From: Nitrospirota bacterium
GTDB lineage: Bacteria > Nitrospirota > Thermodesulfovibrionia > Thermodesulfovibrionales > UBA1546
Direction: 5' to 3'
DNA: 61,138 nucleotides
NCBI GenBank assembly: GCA_009773185.1
Contig: WPIF01000016.1
Coordinates: forward strand, 1 to 61,138
Position numbers and translations under genes: made by a program. Under the pieces are notes generated by a model, which did no database searches, was not told the origin of the DNA, and was given only the letters and a program-made list of their open reading frames with translations. This document shows positions 44,467 through 52,449 of this stretch, one piece after another. Each line of letters starts with the position of its first letter. Position 1 is the first letter of the stretch.

Positions 44467-45420
44467 TCATCTTTCAAATATCCTCTTAAACTTTTCATCA
44501 ACGATTTCTTTTATTCCATTTTCCAATGCTTCATATTTTTTCAGGAATTCTTTTGCCTCGTTTGTCAGGGTTGCGCCTCCGCCATTTTTCCCGCCTGTCT
44601 TTCTTTCAACAAGACTAACGCCAAGCCTTTCTTCCATCGCTTTTATATAACTCCATGCCCTTTTGTAAGAGATGCTTATCTCCTTTGCCGCCTGATTTAG
44701 GGAGCCGTGTTTATCTATCGCCTCAAGCAGGAACCTTCTCCCCCTGCCAAATACAGGCTCTCCTTCAACCTCTATCCAGAGTTTTGATTTAATCTTTAAA
44801 CCGTTATGACTTTTTTGCACAGCGCGAGGCAATAAAAAATCAGTCCCGGGCATATAGTATCCGCCATCTGCACATGGTTTGCATAAGGCTTCCCCCTCTC
44901 GATGAATCTCTCTCATATCCTGTACATGCTCGCCGCAATTTTCACACTTAGCCCTGCTTAACGGCCTGCCCGGCATGTCCTCGGGCCTGATGCTGATATT
45001 GACATCCATCATATTAAAGAGCTCTTCGTCCGGCATTATTTTATAAGCTTCAAGCTGAGCTGTATATTTATTCTCGATTTCAGGAAAATATTCCTTTGCC
45101 TTCTCCCTCGAATCCTCTCTTGCGATTACCCTTACAGCCCTCCCTGTTTTGAGATTCAAAAATGTCGCAGCCATTTTCCCGTAGTCCATAAACTTCATTG
45201 TCCTGTGCCCGAGACTGCATCCTGTAACTGACTGGACTGCATCAGTTGCGCATCTGTCCATTTCTACAAACACAATTATATTTTTCCTGTCTTTGCCTTT
45301 AGGTTCTTTGATGCAAATCTTTTTCAGGCCGAGCATGGACATCCTTACCCCGAGCACCTGCCCGGGACAGAGATGCCCGTGAATTTTTGCGGATTCATCA
45401 AGCAGAGAATCGAAATCCAT
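44467..45420 (-). CDS. FmdE-domain / zinc-ribbon / ModE-type DNA-binding fusion protein
   Basis: A 317-residue fusion. About 1-150 is an FmdE domain (IHGHLCPGQVLGVRM, DRCATDAVQSVTGCSLGH), named after a subunit linked to molybdenum/tungsten formylmethanofuran dehydrogenase. About 165-190 is a CENCGEH...CKPC zinc ribbon. About 215-317 is a ModE/LysR-type winged helix (GRGRRFLLEAIDKHGSLNQAA, SYKRAWSYIKAMEERLG). Start ATG 45420 (MDFDSLLDES) is chosen because the upstream gene ends at 45425 and GGAGA precedes it. It may be a regulator that senses molybdenum or a cofactor. It has no ModE molybdate-binding TOBE domain. Confidence 0.85.
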   Translation of the reverse strand: MDFDSLLDESAKIHGHLCPGQVLGVRMSMLGLKKICIKEPKGKDRKNIIVFVEMDRCATDAVQSVTGCSLGHRTMKFMDYGKMAATFLNLKTGRAVRVIAREDSREKAKEYFPEIENKYTAQLEAYKIMPDEELFNMMDVNISIRPEDMPGRPLSRAKCENCGEHVQDMREIHREGEALCKPCADGGYYMPGTDFLLPRAVQKSHNGLKIKSKLWIEVEGEPVFGRGRRFLLEAIDKHGSLNQAAKEISISYKRAWSYIKAMEERLGVSLVERKTGGKNGGGATLTNEAKEFLKKYEALENGIKEIVDEKFKRIFER

Positions 45421-45424
45421 ATCT

Positions 45425-46444
45425 TCAATATTCTCCTGTACTCCTGTCATTGGTGCTGATATGCAATGATACGTACTCAAACGGATTCACACCTGAGAAA
45501 CCCTTCTCTATACGCAGAGCGCCACGAAAACAAAAATTACGGCAAAGGCTGCAGCCATTGCACAAGGCGCTGCTGAAAGACAATTTTCTGCCTTCACCTG
45601 CGGCTTCAATCTTTAATGCCCCTGACGGACACATGCCCACGCATGCAAAGCAGTTATCACAGTCTTCACTCGCATGAACAGTAAAATAATAATTTTCAAG
45701 CAACCCGCTGTTATTTGATTTTTTGTAAGCGAGAATCCTGTTCAAAAATTCCCTCTTAGCAGGAATCTTTTTGTCCGAATATGACTGAGATGCCCGGACT
45801 GTGTCATCCCTTTCAAAAAACTCCGCTGCCTGAAGAAATGTAAGATTTTTAACAGTGCTGAAAAATCCCCTGCGGTCGTACCCCGCATCTCCGTAGCCGA
45901 GATTTTTTTTGTCATTGATGAGGCTTATATTTCCCGGCAGATTTAAATTCTTTGCCTTAACATTCTTAGCCCGTTCCTCTATTACATCAACAATAAAACT
46001 GTTTTTACAGCGTCCGCATTCAGTCATATTAATGTGAAGTCCTGTATCCAGAAAAACCGAGAGGGACAATATATGCTCCTCTGACAAAAAACCCAAACAC
46101 GGAGTCTTGACATGCGCCTGCATATCGCTTTTTATATTGCAGCCCAAAACAGGAACAGGCACCAAATTCTTAATCCTTCTTAGCCGCGCGAGCACGGAAT
46201 AAAAATCAAATGACTGCATATCAATACAGTCTGACGGGCAGGCTGATACGCAGAGCATGCATTCAGAGCAGTTTTCTGAAATGATATGCACATCTTCATC
46301 AATTGATATTGCCCCAGGGCGGCACATGCCTGTGCATTCTGAACACGAATTGCGGTTATAGCGCATTCTCAGGCATCTTGAGCGGTCGGCCCCAATGCTC
46401 TTTGCGCTGTTCAGGAACCTTTCTGCGATTTTTTCTTTTAACAC
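45425..46444 (-). CDS. Multi-[4Fe-4S] ferredoxin-like protein of the arsenate-reductase cluster
   Basis: A 339-residue soluble Fe-S protein. The N-terminal ferredoxin pair is CSECTGMCRPGA and CSECMLCVSACPSDC; a middle region has conserved single cysteines (CLGF, CGRC); the C-terminal pair is CDNCFACVGMCPSGA and CNGCSLCRNFCFRGA. No signal peptide. It lies between the TorD-like chaperone and the FmdE-ModE gene. It may be an assembly or electron-transfer accessory for the molybdoenzyme; exact role unknown. Confidence 0.8.
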   Translation of the reverse strand: MLKEKIAERFLNSAKSIGADRSRCLRMRYNRNSCSECTGMCRPGAISIDEDVHIISENCSECMLCVSACPSDCIDMQSFDFYSVLARLRRIKNLVPVPVLGCNIKSDMQAHVKTPCLGFLSEEHILSLSVFLDTGLHINMTECGRCKNSFIVDVIEERAKNVKAKNLNLPGNISLINDKKNLGYGDAGYDRRGFFSTVKNLTFLQAAEFFERDDTVRASQSYSDKKIPAKREFLNRILAYKKSNNSGLLENYYFTVHASEDCDNCFACVGMCPSGALKIEAAGEGRKLSFSSALCNGCSLCRNFCFRGALRIEKGFSGVNPFEYVSLHISTNDRSTGEY

Positions 46445-46447
46445 TGC

Positions 46448-47119
46448 CTAAACTTGAGCATTTGCATTCAGAAGTTCCTCAGGGAGTACATCTCCGGGAT
46501 GAAAGCTGTTAATAAAGGTGAGGGTGCAGTCCGCAAGCGACCTGTAAAACCCGTTGGTTGCGCCTTCCCTCATTTTGTTGCAAAAAGGCTGTATCCACTG
46601 ATTGAGAAATCTGTTTAAAAAAAGTTCCTGAATCTTTATAGAATTTAGCGCCGTGGCTATGTCGGACTTTTCAAGGGCCTCTGTCTCCCTGAATATCAGA
46701 TAATACATAAATTCAAGCTCCACGGTTATGTGGTCAGGCAAATTCCTGAATTCTTTGTCTATAGAAAGCCCTTGCTCCTCATACATCTTTATGACTTCCA
46801 TAGTAGAATCGCCCATGACCCTCCTTTCACCGTCGAGATACACTGAACCATACGGCGGGGCTAAAAGCTCATTCGGCCCAACAAAGAGTTTTGCATAATC
46901 CACATTAAGCTCTACTTCGCCGGATATTAAAAATACTTTTCCCATTTCAGCGGCAAAGTCTGAAGCCTCAGGAGAGACCTCTTTCAGCAATGATGCAAGA
47001 TTTTCAAAAATACCCTCCTTAATAAAAACTTCCTTCTCAGGCTGATAAAAGCATGCTGACAGAAGTCTATAGCAGTCGCCTCTCTTTTTTTCACGGCAAA
47101 CAAATTCTTTGATATCCAT
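46448..47119 (-). CDS. TorD/DmsD-family molybdoenzyme chaperone (ArrD-like)
   Basis: A 223-residue helical chaperone that guards Tat-exported molybdoenzymes until the cofactor is inserted. The family motif is PPYGSVYLDGERRVMGDSTM (about 89-108, as Y-x-S-x-Y/F) with YAKLFVGP before it and LPDHITVELEFMYYL after it. ATG 47119 follows AGAGG by five bases; the GTG six bases earlier overlaps that site. It lies just after arrB; a perfect palindrome separates the two. Confidence 0.9.
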   Translation of the reverse strand: MDIKEFVCREKKRGDCYRLLSACFYQPEKEVFIKEGIFENLASLLKEVSPEASDFAAEMGKVFLISGEVELNVDYAKLFVGPNELLAPPYGSVYLDGERRVMGDSTMEVIKMYEEQGLSIDKEFRNLPDHITVELEFMYYLIFRETEALEKSDIATALNSIKIQELFLNRFLNQWIQPFCNKMREGATNGFYRSLADCTLTFINSFHPGDVLPEELLNANAQV

Positions 47120-47141
47120 CGTCACCTCTTATTTCACAATT

Positions 47142-47180
47142 GTCATTGCGAGAAGGTCGATACGACCTTCTCGCAATGAC
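47142..47180. repeat. Perfect 18-bp stem palindrome between arrB and torD-like gene
   Basis: GTCATTGCGAGAAGGTCG and CGACCTTCTCGCAATGAC are exact inverted copies with a 3-base loop. The GTCATTGCGAG end is a common dispersed repeat start in bacteria. No T-run follows, so it is more likely an mRNA-stabilising or polarity hairpin than a simple terminator. Confidence 0.75.
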
Positions 47181-47189
47181 TTCACAAAT

Positions 47190-47987
47190 CTACGCTTTCC
47201 TGGCTACGGCCTTAAAGCTTCTTATATAATAAACATTGGGCTGCGTGCCCTTCTCGCCCGGCTTTAACAGCTCGCCTTTGTTGTTTTTCAGGCTAACCGC
47301 TTTGTACTTTTTAATAAGCTGGCTTACTTCGCTCGCCGGATCTGAAATGTCTCCAAAAATCCTTGCCTTTGCAGGACATGAGATAACACAATAAGGCAGT
47401 TCACCGTTTACTACCCTGTGCTCGCAGAATATGCACTTTTCGACCTTGCCCTTTTCCCTTACGTTTGCGTAGTCAGAGTGTTTGTACATTGAACGGTGCG
47501 GAGGCACGCTTCCGACAGTCTTTGAGACATCGGCGCCTGATGACGTGCATCCTGGTATAAGTTCCTTCTTATCATTGTAAAAAGGATGAACAGCATCCTC
47601 AAAGTCGTTGAAGCTTATGACGCTGTATGCTGCCTTGCTCTTGTCCACATCCACTGAACTGTAAGGACATGCCTTCTGGCACCGGCGGCAGCCGATGCAC
47701 CTTTCCTGATTGTGGATCGTCATGCCGTTTTCGTGCTTGTGCATGGCTTTCGGCGTAACAGGGCACGCCTTTACGCACGGCGCATCCGAGCAGTGATTGC
47801 AGAGAACAGGTCTCGCCGTAAATCTCACATTCGGAAATTTCCCTTCTTCCTTCATGATGAAGTCTGCCCAATTGAAGGACTGCCCTTTAGTCCTGTCCTG
47901 AGTATTATTTTCTGTTTTGCATGCCAATGCGCATGCGCCGCAGCCTACACATTTTTGCAGATCTATTACCATTCCGTATTTAGACAT
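47190..47987 (-). CDS. arrB: Respiratory arsenate reductase iron-sulfur subunit ArrB
   Basis: A 265-residue four-cluster ferredoxin subunit of the DMSO-reductase family. Motifs: CVGCGACALACKTEN, CNHCSDAPCVKACPVTP, CIGCRRCQKACPYSS and a last group with CIFCEHRVV and CVISCPAKARIFGD. It passes electrons between the quinol side and ArrA. It begins 17 bases after arrA ends on the same strand, the standard arrA-arrB order. Confidence 0.88.
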   Translation of the reverse strand: MSKYGMVIDLQKCVGCGACALACKTENNTQDRTKGQSFNWADFIMKEEGKFPNVRFTARPVLCNHCSDAPCVKACPVTPKAMHKHENGMTIHNQERCIGCRRCQKACPYSSVDVDKSKAAYSVISFNDFEDAVHPFYNDKKELIPGCTSSGADVSKTVGSVPPHRSMYKHSDYANVREKGKVEKCIFCEHRVVNGELPYCVISCPAKARIFGDISDPASEVSQLIKKYKAVSLKNNKGELLKPGEKGTQPNVYYIRSFKAVARKA

Positions 47988-48004
47988 TTATTTTCCCTCC
48001 TTTC

Positions 48005-50623
48005 TCATATTTTTTCGATCTTTACGCCGGTAAAGCCGCCGTTTCTTGCTGTAGCACCGCTGAGCCGATCAAAATCTGACGGCATAAGTTCGTTATTGTT
48101 TCCGCCACGCGCTGTTTTGCCATATTCCTTGGCAGCCACGCGCCCGTAGGCCCAGTGACCCTGACCGTAGCACTTTGCCACGGTTCCGGGACGCACACCT
48201 TCCCAGAGACGGGCTGAACAGGTGATGGAGCCGTTTGTGGATGTCAGCTTGATCCTGTCGCCATCCTTGATCCCCAGTTTCTTTGCATCAACCGGATTGA
48301 TCTTGGCAACATCTTCCCAGCTCTTGTCACCCACGTCCACTTTTTTGAACTCCTGATACCATGTTGTGTTCTGGCTTCTTCCCTCACGGTTGAGTCTCGA
48401 TTTGTAGTCGATGAAGGTGAAGGGATAATCCTTCTCGCTGCCGTGACGCTTTGGTGACTCGTAGTGAGGAACAAATACCAGTTCGCCCTGAGCCTCGTAA
48501 CCGCTGGCTTTTAACACTTCGTCGATGGTGGTCTTGTGCTTTTCGGCGAAAAGGCCAAGGGTCTTCTTCAATGTCTCACTATAGAATTCAAACTTATTTG
48601 TTTTGGTCTTGAACTTGCCCTCAAACTTCTTGGTCTCTGCATTCACCTTGCCCCAGTTCTTCTTGTATGCATAGGTCTCGGAGTTGTAGACACCTTTCTT
48701 TTTAAAATCCTCCCAACCATCGATCTTATCGCCCTTCATCTTCTCCTTGCCATCCCACACCTTCGAACTGGTAATTTTTGCGGCTATTTCGCAGAACTCG
48801 GCGGCATTTATCGGCTTCTTCTTGGTCTCAGGATCTTCAAAAGAGGCATAGTAGTTATACAGGTTGGCGAAGCCTTTAGCCTTCAACTTCTCTGCCAGCA
48901 GCCACATCACTTCGGTCTCTTCGGATTTAACCTGCCAGAGAGTCTTGGCAACCGGTTGCTGAATAGAAACATGACCATGCAGATTGGCCATGTTGGTAAC
49001 AATGGAAAGTTTCTCTGTAGGAGCAAATGTGGCCGGCAATACTATGTCGGCAAACTGGGTCATCTCCGAGGCATTGGTTACCATATGCACAAAGAAAGGA
49101 ACTTTAGCCATAGCCTTTTCCCAACGTTGTGCTCCTGTGCAGGAGAAGGTGAAGTTGGTCCAGGAACTTATCATGATCTGGCAGGCTGCCGGATCCTTCA
49201 GCATGCCATCGGCTATGGCGTTTGTGACTACATTCGCCTTTGCGCTTTCAGTTACTTTCCCGTCCTTGTCAGTCTTTGAATCGTAGCCACCCATAATAGC
49301 AGGCATATCCTTGGCGCCGCGGCCGTCCAATTTTTTGCCCTTGCTGCCCTTCTTGGCCACTTCATCGACAAATTCGTCTTTGATCTCAGGGAATTTATTG
49401 GTAGGCGAACTGGATGACTGGAATACCCCACCTGCTGTCTCGATGGAGCCCAGAATACCGTTTAACGCATACACTGCCATTGCAGCATAGGTGCCGCGGG
49501 GGGTCATGGCCACGCCAGGCCCCATGTAGACTGAACAGGCAGAACCGGCTTTGCCCATGGTGCGGGCAACACGAATGATCTGCTCTGCCGGAATCAGGCA
49601 CTTCTTGGCGGCCCAGGCAGGGGTCTTGTCTTTAAGCTCTATATTCCACCACTTAACAACTCCGTGGGTTTGTTTTTCTTCAAAGGCAGCCTCATCAATA
49701 GTTGAGCCGGCCTTGAATAGGTTTTTGCCGTCCTTGAAGTCACCTACAAACTCCCTGCTCCACAAGCCATCTGTCAGCAGCACATGCGCAATGGCAGATG
49801 CCAGAGCGCCGTCTTCCCCTGGCTTAAGCGGCAGCCATTCGTTGGACTTGGCGGCGATTGAGGAGAGACGGGGGTCAACCGTGATAACTGTGCCACGGTC
49901 GAATATATCGCCAAGTTTGTTGATGGTGTTCGGCACCTGACGGTTTGAGGAGAGCGGATCGCTTCCCCATGCTACTAGGCACTTGGTCTTGGCAAAATCA
50001 TAATCACGGTATCCGAAAAACCCCTGGGTATAACCGGGGCCCATCTTTTCTGCTTCGGCGCAGATTGCGCTGTGCGAGAAATAGTTGCCGGTACCATAGA
50101 TTTTGGGCAGTGTTCCGTAAAGCAGTTCGGTGGATGTAGGAGAGTAACGACCACGTATATAGGCAAGTTTTTCCGGAGTTCCGGCCTTGCGCAGCTCTAT
50201 CATCTTGTCGGCGACGGTATCAAGGGCCTCATCCCAGGAAATAGGCACGAATTTGGGATCAATGCCGCGCCCTTTTTCCGGATTGGTTCGTTTCATGGGA
50301 ACCTTGATACGGTCAGGATCATAGGTCTGCTGGAGCATCATGTGGCCCCTGGGGCAACAATAGCCATTGTTGGCTTTGCTTAGCTGGTTGCCGCGCACCT
50401 TGACGACTCGTTCCTCCTGAACAAAAAACTCCACCGGACACCAGGCTGTGCAACCCTGGCAGGTGGATGGAATCCATTTGCCTGCGTCTGTGCTGCCACT
50501 CACCTTTTCGCCGGCAAGCGCAGCAGGTTTTGCTGCAAATGCATTGAGCGAAGGTCCGGCCAAAGTCATTGCTGCACCGGCTGCAATGCCTGCCTTGAGA
50601 AAGTCTCTTCTCTTAATCTTCAT
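48005..50623 (-). CDS. arrA: Respiratory arsenate reductase catalytic subunit ArrA
   Basis: Tat-exported bis-MGD molybdoenzyme of 872 residues, reducing arsenate to arsenite in the periplasm. Tat signal RRDFLKAGIAAG near 5-16; [4Fe-4S] ligands Cys55, Cys58, Cys62 and Cys89 or 90 (CQGCTAWC, GYCCPRG). The arsenate-reductase motif RGRY is present (157-160), against the GRGWG-type motif of arsenite-oxidising ArxA. The active-site run SHSAICAEAEK holds Mo ligand Cys188 and Lys193, and Tyr205 lies in FFGYRDY; spacing agrees with the known Shewanella ArrA residues Cys193, Lys198 and Tyr210. WSREFVGDF is another ArrA mark. The gene is somewhat GC-richer than its neighbours. ArrB, a TorD chaperone and cofactor genes follow. 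A polysulfide reductase is a less likely alternative. Confidence 0.87.
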   Translation of the reverse strand: MKIKRRDFLKAGIAAGAAMTLAGPSLNAFAAKPAALAGEKVSGSTDAGKWIPSTCQGCTAWCPVEFFVQEERVVKVRGNQLSKANNGYCCPRGHMMLQQTYDPDRIKVPMKRTNPEKGRGIDPKFVPISWDEALDTVADKMIELRKAGTPEKLAYIRGRYSPTSTELLYGTLPKIYGTGNYFSHSAICAEAEKMGPGYTQGFFGYRDYDFAKTKCLVAWGSDPLSSNRQVPNTINKLGDIFDRGTVITVDPRLSSIAAKSNEWLPLKPGEDGALASAIAHVLLTDGLWSREFVGDFKDGKNLFKAGSTIDEAAFEEKQTHGVVKWWNIELKDKTPAWAAKKCLIPAEQIIRVARTMGKAGSACSVYMGPGVAMTPRGTYAAMAVYALNGILGSIETAGGVFQSSSSPTNKFPEIKDEFVDEVAKKGSKGKKLDGRGAKDMPAIMGGYDSKTDKDGKVTESAKANVVTNAIADGMLKDPAACQIMISSWTNFTFSCTGAQRWEKAMAKVPFFVHMVTNASEMTQFADIVLPATFAPTEKLSIVTNMANLHGHVSIQQPVAKTLWQVKSEETEVMWLLAEKLKAKGFANLYNYYASFEDPETKKKPINAAEFCEIAAKITSSKVWDGKEKMKGDKIDGWEDFKKKGVYNSETYAYKKNWGKVNAETKKFEGKFKTKTNKFEFYSETLKKTLGLFAEKHKTTIDEVLKASGYEAQGELVFVPHYESPKRHGSEKDYPFTFIDYKSRLNREGRSQNTTWYQEFKKVDVGDKSWEDVAKINPVDAKKLGIKDGDRIKLTSTNGSITCSARLWEGVRPGTVAKCYGQGHWAYGRVAAKEYGKTARGGNNNELMPSDFDRLSGATARNGGFTGVKIEKI

Positions 50624-50784
50624 TCTCTTTCCTCCTCTTTACTTAATTAAACAACTATTGCTTTGCTGCCGAATAATCAACGAATCTCCCTTTGTTCACT
50701 CCCCCTTCTTTCCCTGAGATTGCACTCCTAAAATTCTTAATTGCACTGCCCATGCTCTTTATAAAAAGCAATCTGGTTTAAGCA

Positions 50785-50810
50785 GCTGTTTTCTGTAAGA
50801 AGAAAACAGC
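50785..50810. other. Stem-loop in the arrA leader
   Basis: GCTGTTTTCT and AGAAAACAGC form a perfect 10-bp stem with a 6-base loop, about 160 bases upstream of arrA and 40-65 bases downstream of the candidate promoter. No T-run follows. It could be a binding palindrome or leader hairpin; function unknown. Confidence 0.5.
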
Positions 50811-50848
50811 CCATGTCTGAATAAACGCTTTAACGCCCCTTTTAAAGA

Positions 50849-50876
50849 ATTATATCAAGTACAATAATAATTGCAA
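50849..50876 (-). promoter_or_regulatory. Candidate sigma70 promoter of the arr operon
   Basis: On the minus strand TTGCAA, a 16-base spacer and TATAAT lie about 226-253 bases upstream of arrA, beyond the end of the PilZ gene. This implies a long leader. The -35 box is weak, fitting activated expression. Confidence 0.45.
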
Positions 50877-50886
50877 AGGGAAAATT

Positions 50887-51555
50887 TTATCTGCTTACCG
50901 AGCGGATAAATTCATCAAGTCGCATCTTATCTTCATCAGGCATCTCTATAAACTCAACCCCTATGTCATAGTGGATCGGATGCTTGTCCGCAATCTCTAT
51001 GCATGAGGCAACTCTTCCGACAAACCTTATAACACTTCCGCTCTTAAGGGCTATCTCCATAGAGAACCTGTCTTCAGGTTTGAAGATTTGCATGGTCTCT
51101 ATGAGCATTCCGCTCAAACTGATAAGCTTGACTCTGTATCCGAAGGAATAATCAACGGTTGCTTTTTCAGGCATATGAATTTTAAATCTGAGGCCCCTCA
51201 GCCTGTCCTCGGTCCCTTTAACCTTGTGGGTTTCTATAAAATCAATAAGCTCGGCAGTCCTGTTCGTCAATACATCACTAAACTCTATGCCTGCATGATA
51301 TATCGGTATCACATCGCCGTGAGGCCCTTTTTGGGACTCGCTTAGCACAGACCATACAGCAATGCCTTTAATCTCTATATGTTTATTCTTCCCCTCTAAC
51401 CTTATGTTATATTCTTTACCGATCTTGAGATTTGTATCAACCTGTATTGCAGCACCGCCGAGGCTTATATTAGTGATTTCCGCCTTAGAGGCAAAAAGCA
51501 CACTCCCGTAAACTCCCTCAACCGTGACCCTCTTATGCCGTCTATTGTCCTGCAT
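50887..51555 (-). CDS. Tandem PilZ-domain protein
   Basis: A 222-residue cytoplasmic protein with two PilZ-like units. The first (about 5-100) has RRHKRVTVEG (arginine motif) and NISLGGAAIQ (D/NxSxxG). The second (about 125-220) has RFKIHMPEKATVDYSFG and SLSGMLIE and is more divergent. Probable c-di-GMP receptor. ATG 51555 is preferred because MQDNRRHKR is the usual entry to the domain; a start at 51594 is also open. Confidence 0.8.
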   Translation of the reverse strand: MQDNRRHKRVTVEGVYGSVLFASKAEITNISLGGAAIQVDTNLKIGKEYNIRLEGKNKHIEIKGIAVWSVLSESQKGPHGDVIPIYHAGIEFSDVLTNRTAELIDFIETHKVKGTEDRLRGLRFKIHMPEKATVDYSFGYRVKLISLSGMLIETMQIFKPEDRFSMEIALKSGSVIRFVGRVASCIEIADKHPIHYDIGVEFIEMPDEDKMRLDEFIRSVSR

Positions 51556-51647
51556 ACCTAAAAAGTTATCACAAGTCAGCCGGCACTTCAACAAAATAAT
51601 TTTTTGGAAATAACTCCTTGCAAATTAAATAAAACAAGACTCAACTC

Positions 51648-52085
51648 TCAGGTTTTTGCCTTCCTGAAACTGGCTATGGATACTACCTTTTTTCTATCAG
51701 CCGGCCTTCTCTGTCGAGGTTCTTTGATATTTTGGGATTCTGCAAAGGTATTCCCCGCGCTCAACATATCCCACCTGTCAAGCTTTACTTTTGCATCAGG
51801 GGAGTAAACAGCTACGATATCATCGCAGTGAAGAAAACAGTTCTCCGGCTTATTGCCCACACCAAATCCGAGTGTGGTTATAATACTTCCGTCTTCAGCC
51901 CATTGAATTGCCCTGGAATTTCTGTTATTGAATACCAGGATTAGCCCTTTTTCTTTTTCCTCATCTGTAAATTTCCTGTTGCCTAATGCTGTGCGGTCAG
52001 AGTACTTTACGATTATGTAAACCCGGCCATAATCATTCAACAGGTCGTAGAACAAATTCTGAAGGTATTTAATCTGATTTTTCAT
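51648..52085 (-). CDS. Hypothetical protein, SspB-like fold suspected
   Basis: A 145-residue protein: a helical N-terminus (YLQNLFYDLLNDYGRVYIIV), a beta-rich core (GLILVFNNRN, IQWAEDGSIITTLGFG, DDIVAVYSPDAKVKLDRWD) and a basic disordered tail (RQRRPADRKKVVS). Helix, beta core and a loose tail with a conserved end recall SspB, the ClpXP adaptor, but identity is not firm. Copy 3 of the nested hairpin element begins 33 bases upstream of its start. Confidence 0.6.
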   Translation of the reverse strand: MKNQIKYLQNLFYDLLNDYGRVYIIVKYSDRTALGNRKFTDEEKEKGLILVFNNRNSRAIQWAEDGSIITTLGFGVGNKPENCFLHCDDIVAVYSPDAKVKLDRWDMLSAGNTFAESQNIKEPRQRRPADRKKVVSIASFRKAKT

Positions 52086-52117
52086 ATCTTTAAAATTATA
52101 AAATTAAACCTGCCAGG

Positions 52118-52283
52118 CAGGATATGACATTCGAGCGGTTTTATTTTGCCGATAGTCCTAAAACCACCCATCTTAAATTCCCCCCTTACCAAGGGAGGAA
52201 CTAAAAGGGGGGTGAGGCAAAATTCCTCGGCGACCGACCGTGCCTGCCGGCAGGCAGGGAATGAGCGAGAATGTTATATCCTG
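52118..52283. repeat. Nested hairpin repeat element, copy 3 (with internal insert)
   Basis: Outer arms CAGGATATGACATTC (52118-52132) and GAATGTTATATCCTG (52269-52283) pair at 14 of 15 positions plus one G-T wobble. Inner left box GAGCGGTTTTATTTTGCC (52133-52150); inner right part GAGG-CAAAATT-CCTC, then GCCTGCCGGCAGGC and GAATGAGCGAGAATG. The middle is longer than in copies 1 and 2 and holds another palindromic run (CCCCCCTTACC with GGGAGG and AAAGGGGGG). It lies between tRNA-Arg and the SspB-like gene. Confidence 0.8.
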
Positions 52284-52311
52284 ACTTGGAATACAGTTCA
52301 TTAAAATAAAG

Positions 52312-52385
52312 TGCCCCCTGCAAGAATCGAACTTGCGACCCCAGGTTTAGGAAACCTGTGCTCTATCCGACTGAGCTAAGGGGGC
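52312..52385 (-). tRNA. tRNA-Arg (anticodon CCU)
   Basis: On the minus strand GCCCCCT at 52385 pairs with AGGGGGC, then discriminator A at 52312. The anticodon arm CAGGT-TTCCTAA-ACCTG gives anticodon CCT. D arm TAGCTCAGTCGGATAGAGC and T loop TTCGATTC are standard. CCA is not encoded. Confidence 0.96.
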
Positions 52386-52449
52386 GTCAACGACAGTGAA
52401 TAGCTATTAGTTACGCGTTATAAGTTAAAAATAATAACATTTATCAGTG

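Noticed and set aside
45421-45480. Upstream start of the FmdE-ModE gene
   Set aside because: It overlaps the preceding gene; ATG 45420 directly precedes the conserved domain and has a GGAGA ribosome site.
48005-50623. Assignment as arsenite oxidase ArxA or polysulfide/thiosulfate reductase
   Set aside because: RGRY rather than the GRGWG-type motif argues against ArxA, and SHSAICAEAEK with Tyr at the right spacing and WSREFVG fit ArrA better than PsrA/PhsA. Phylogeny would settle it.
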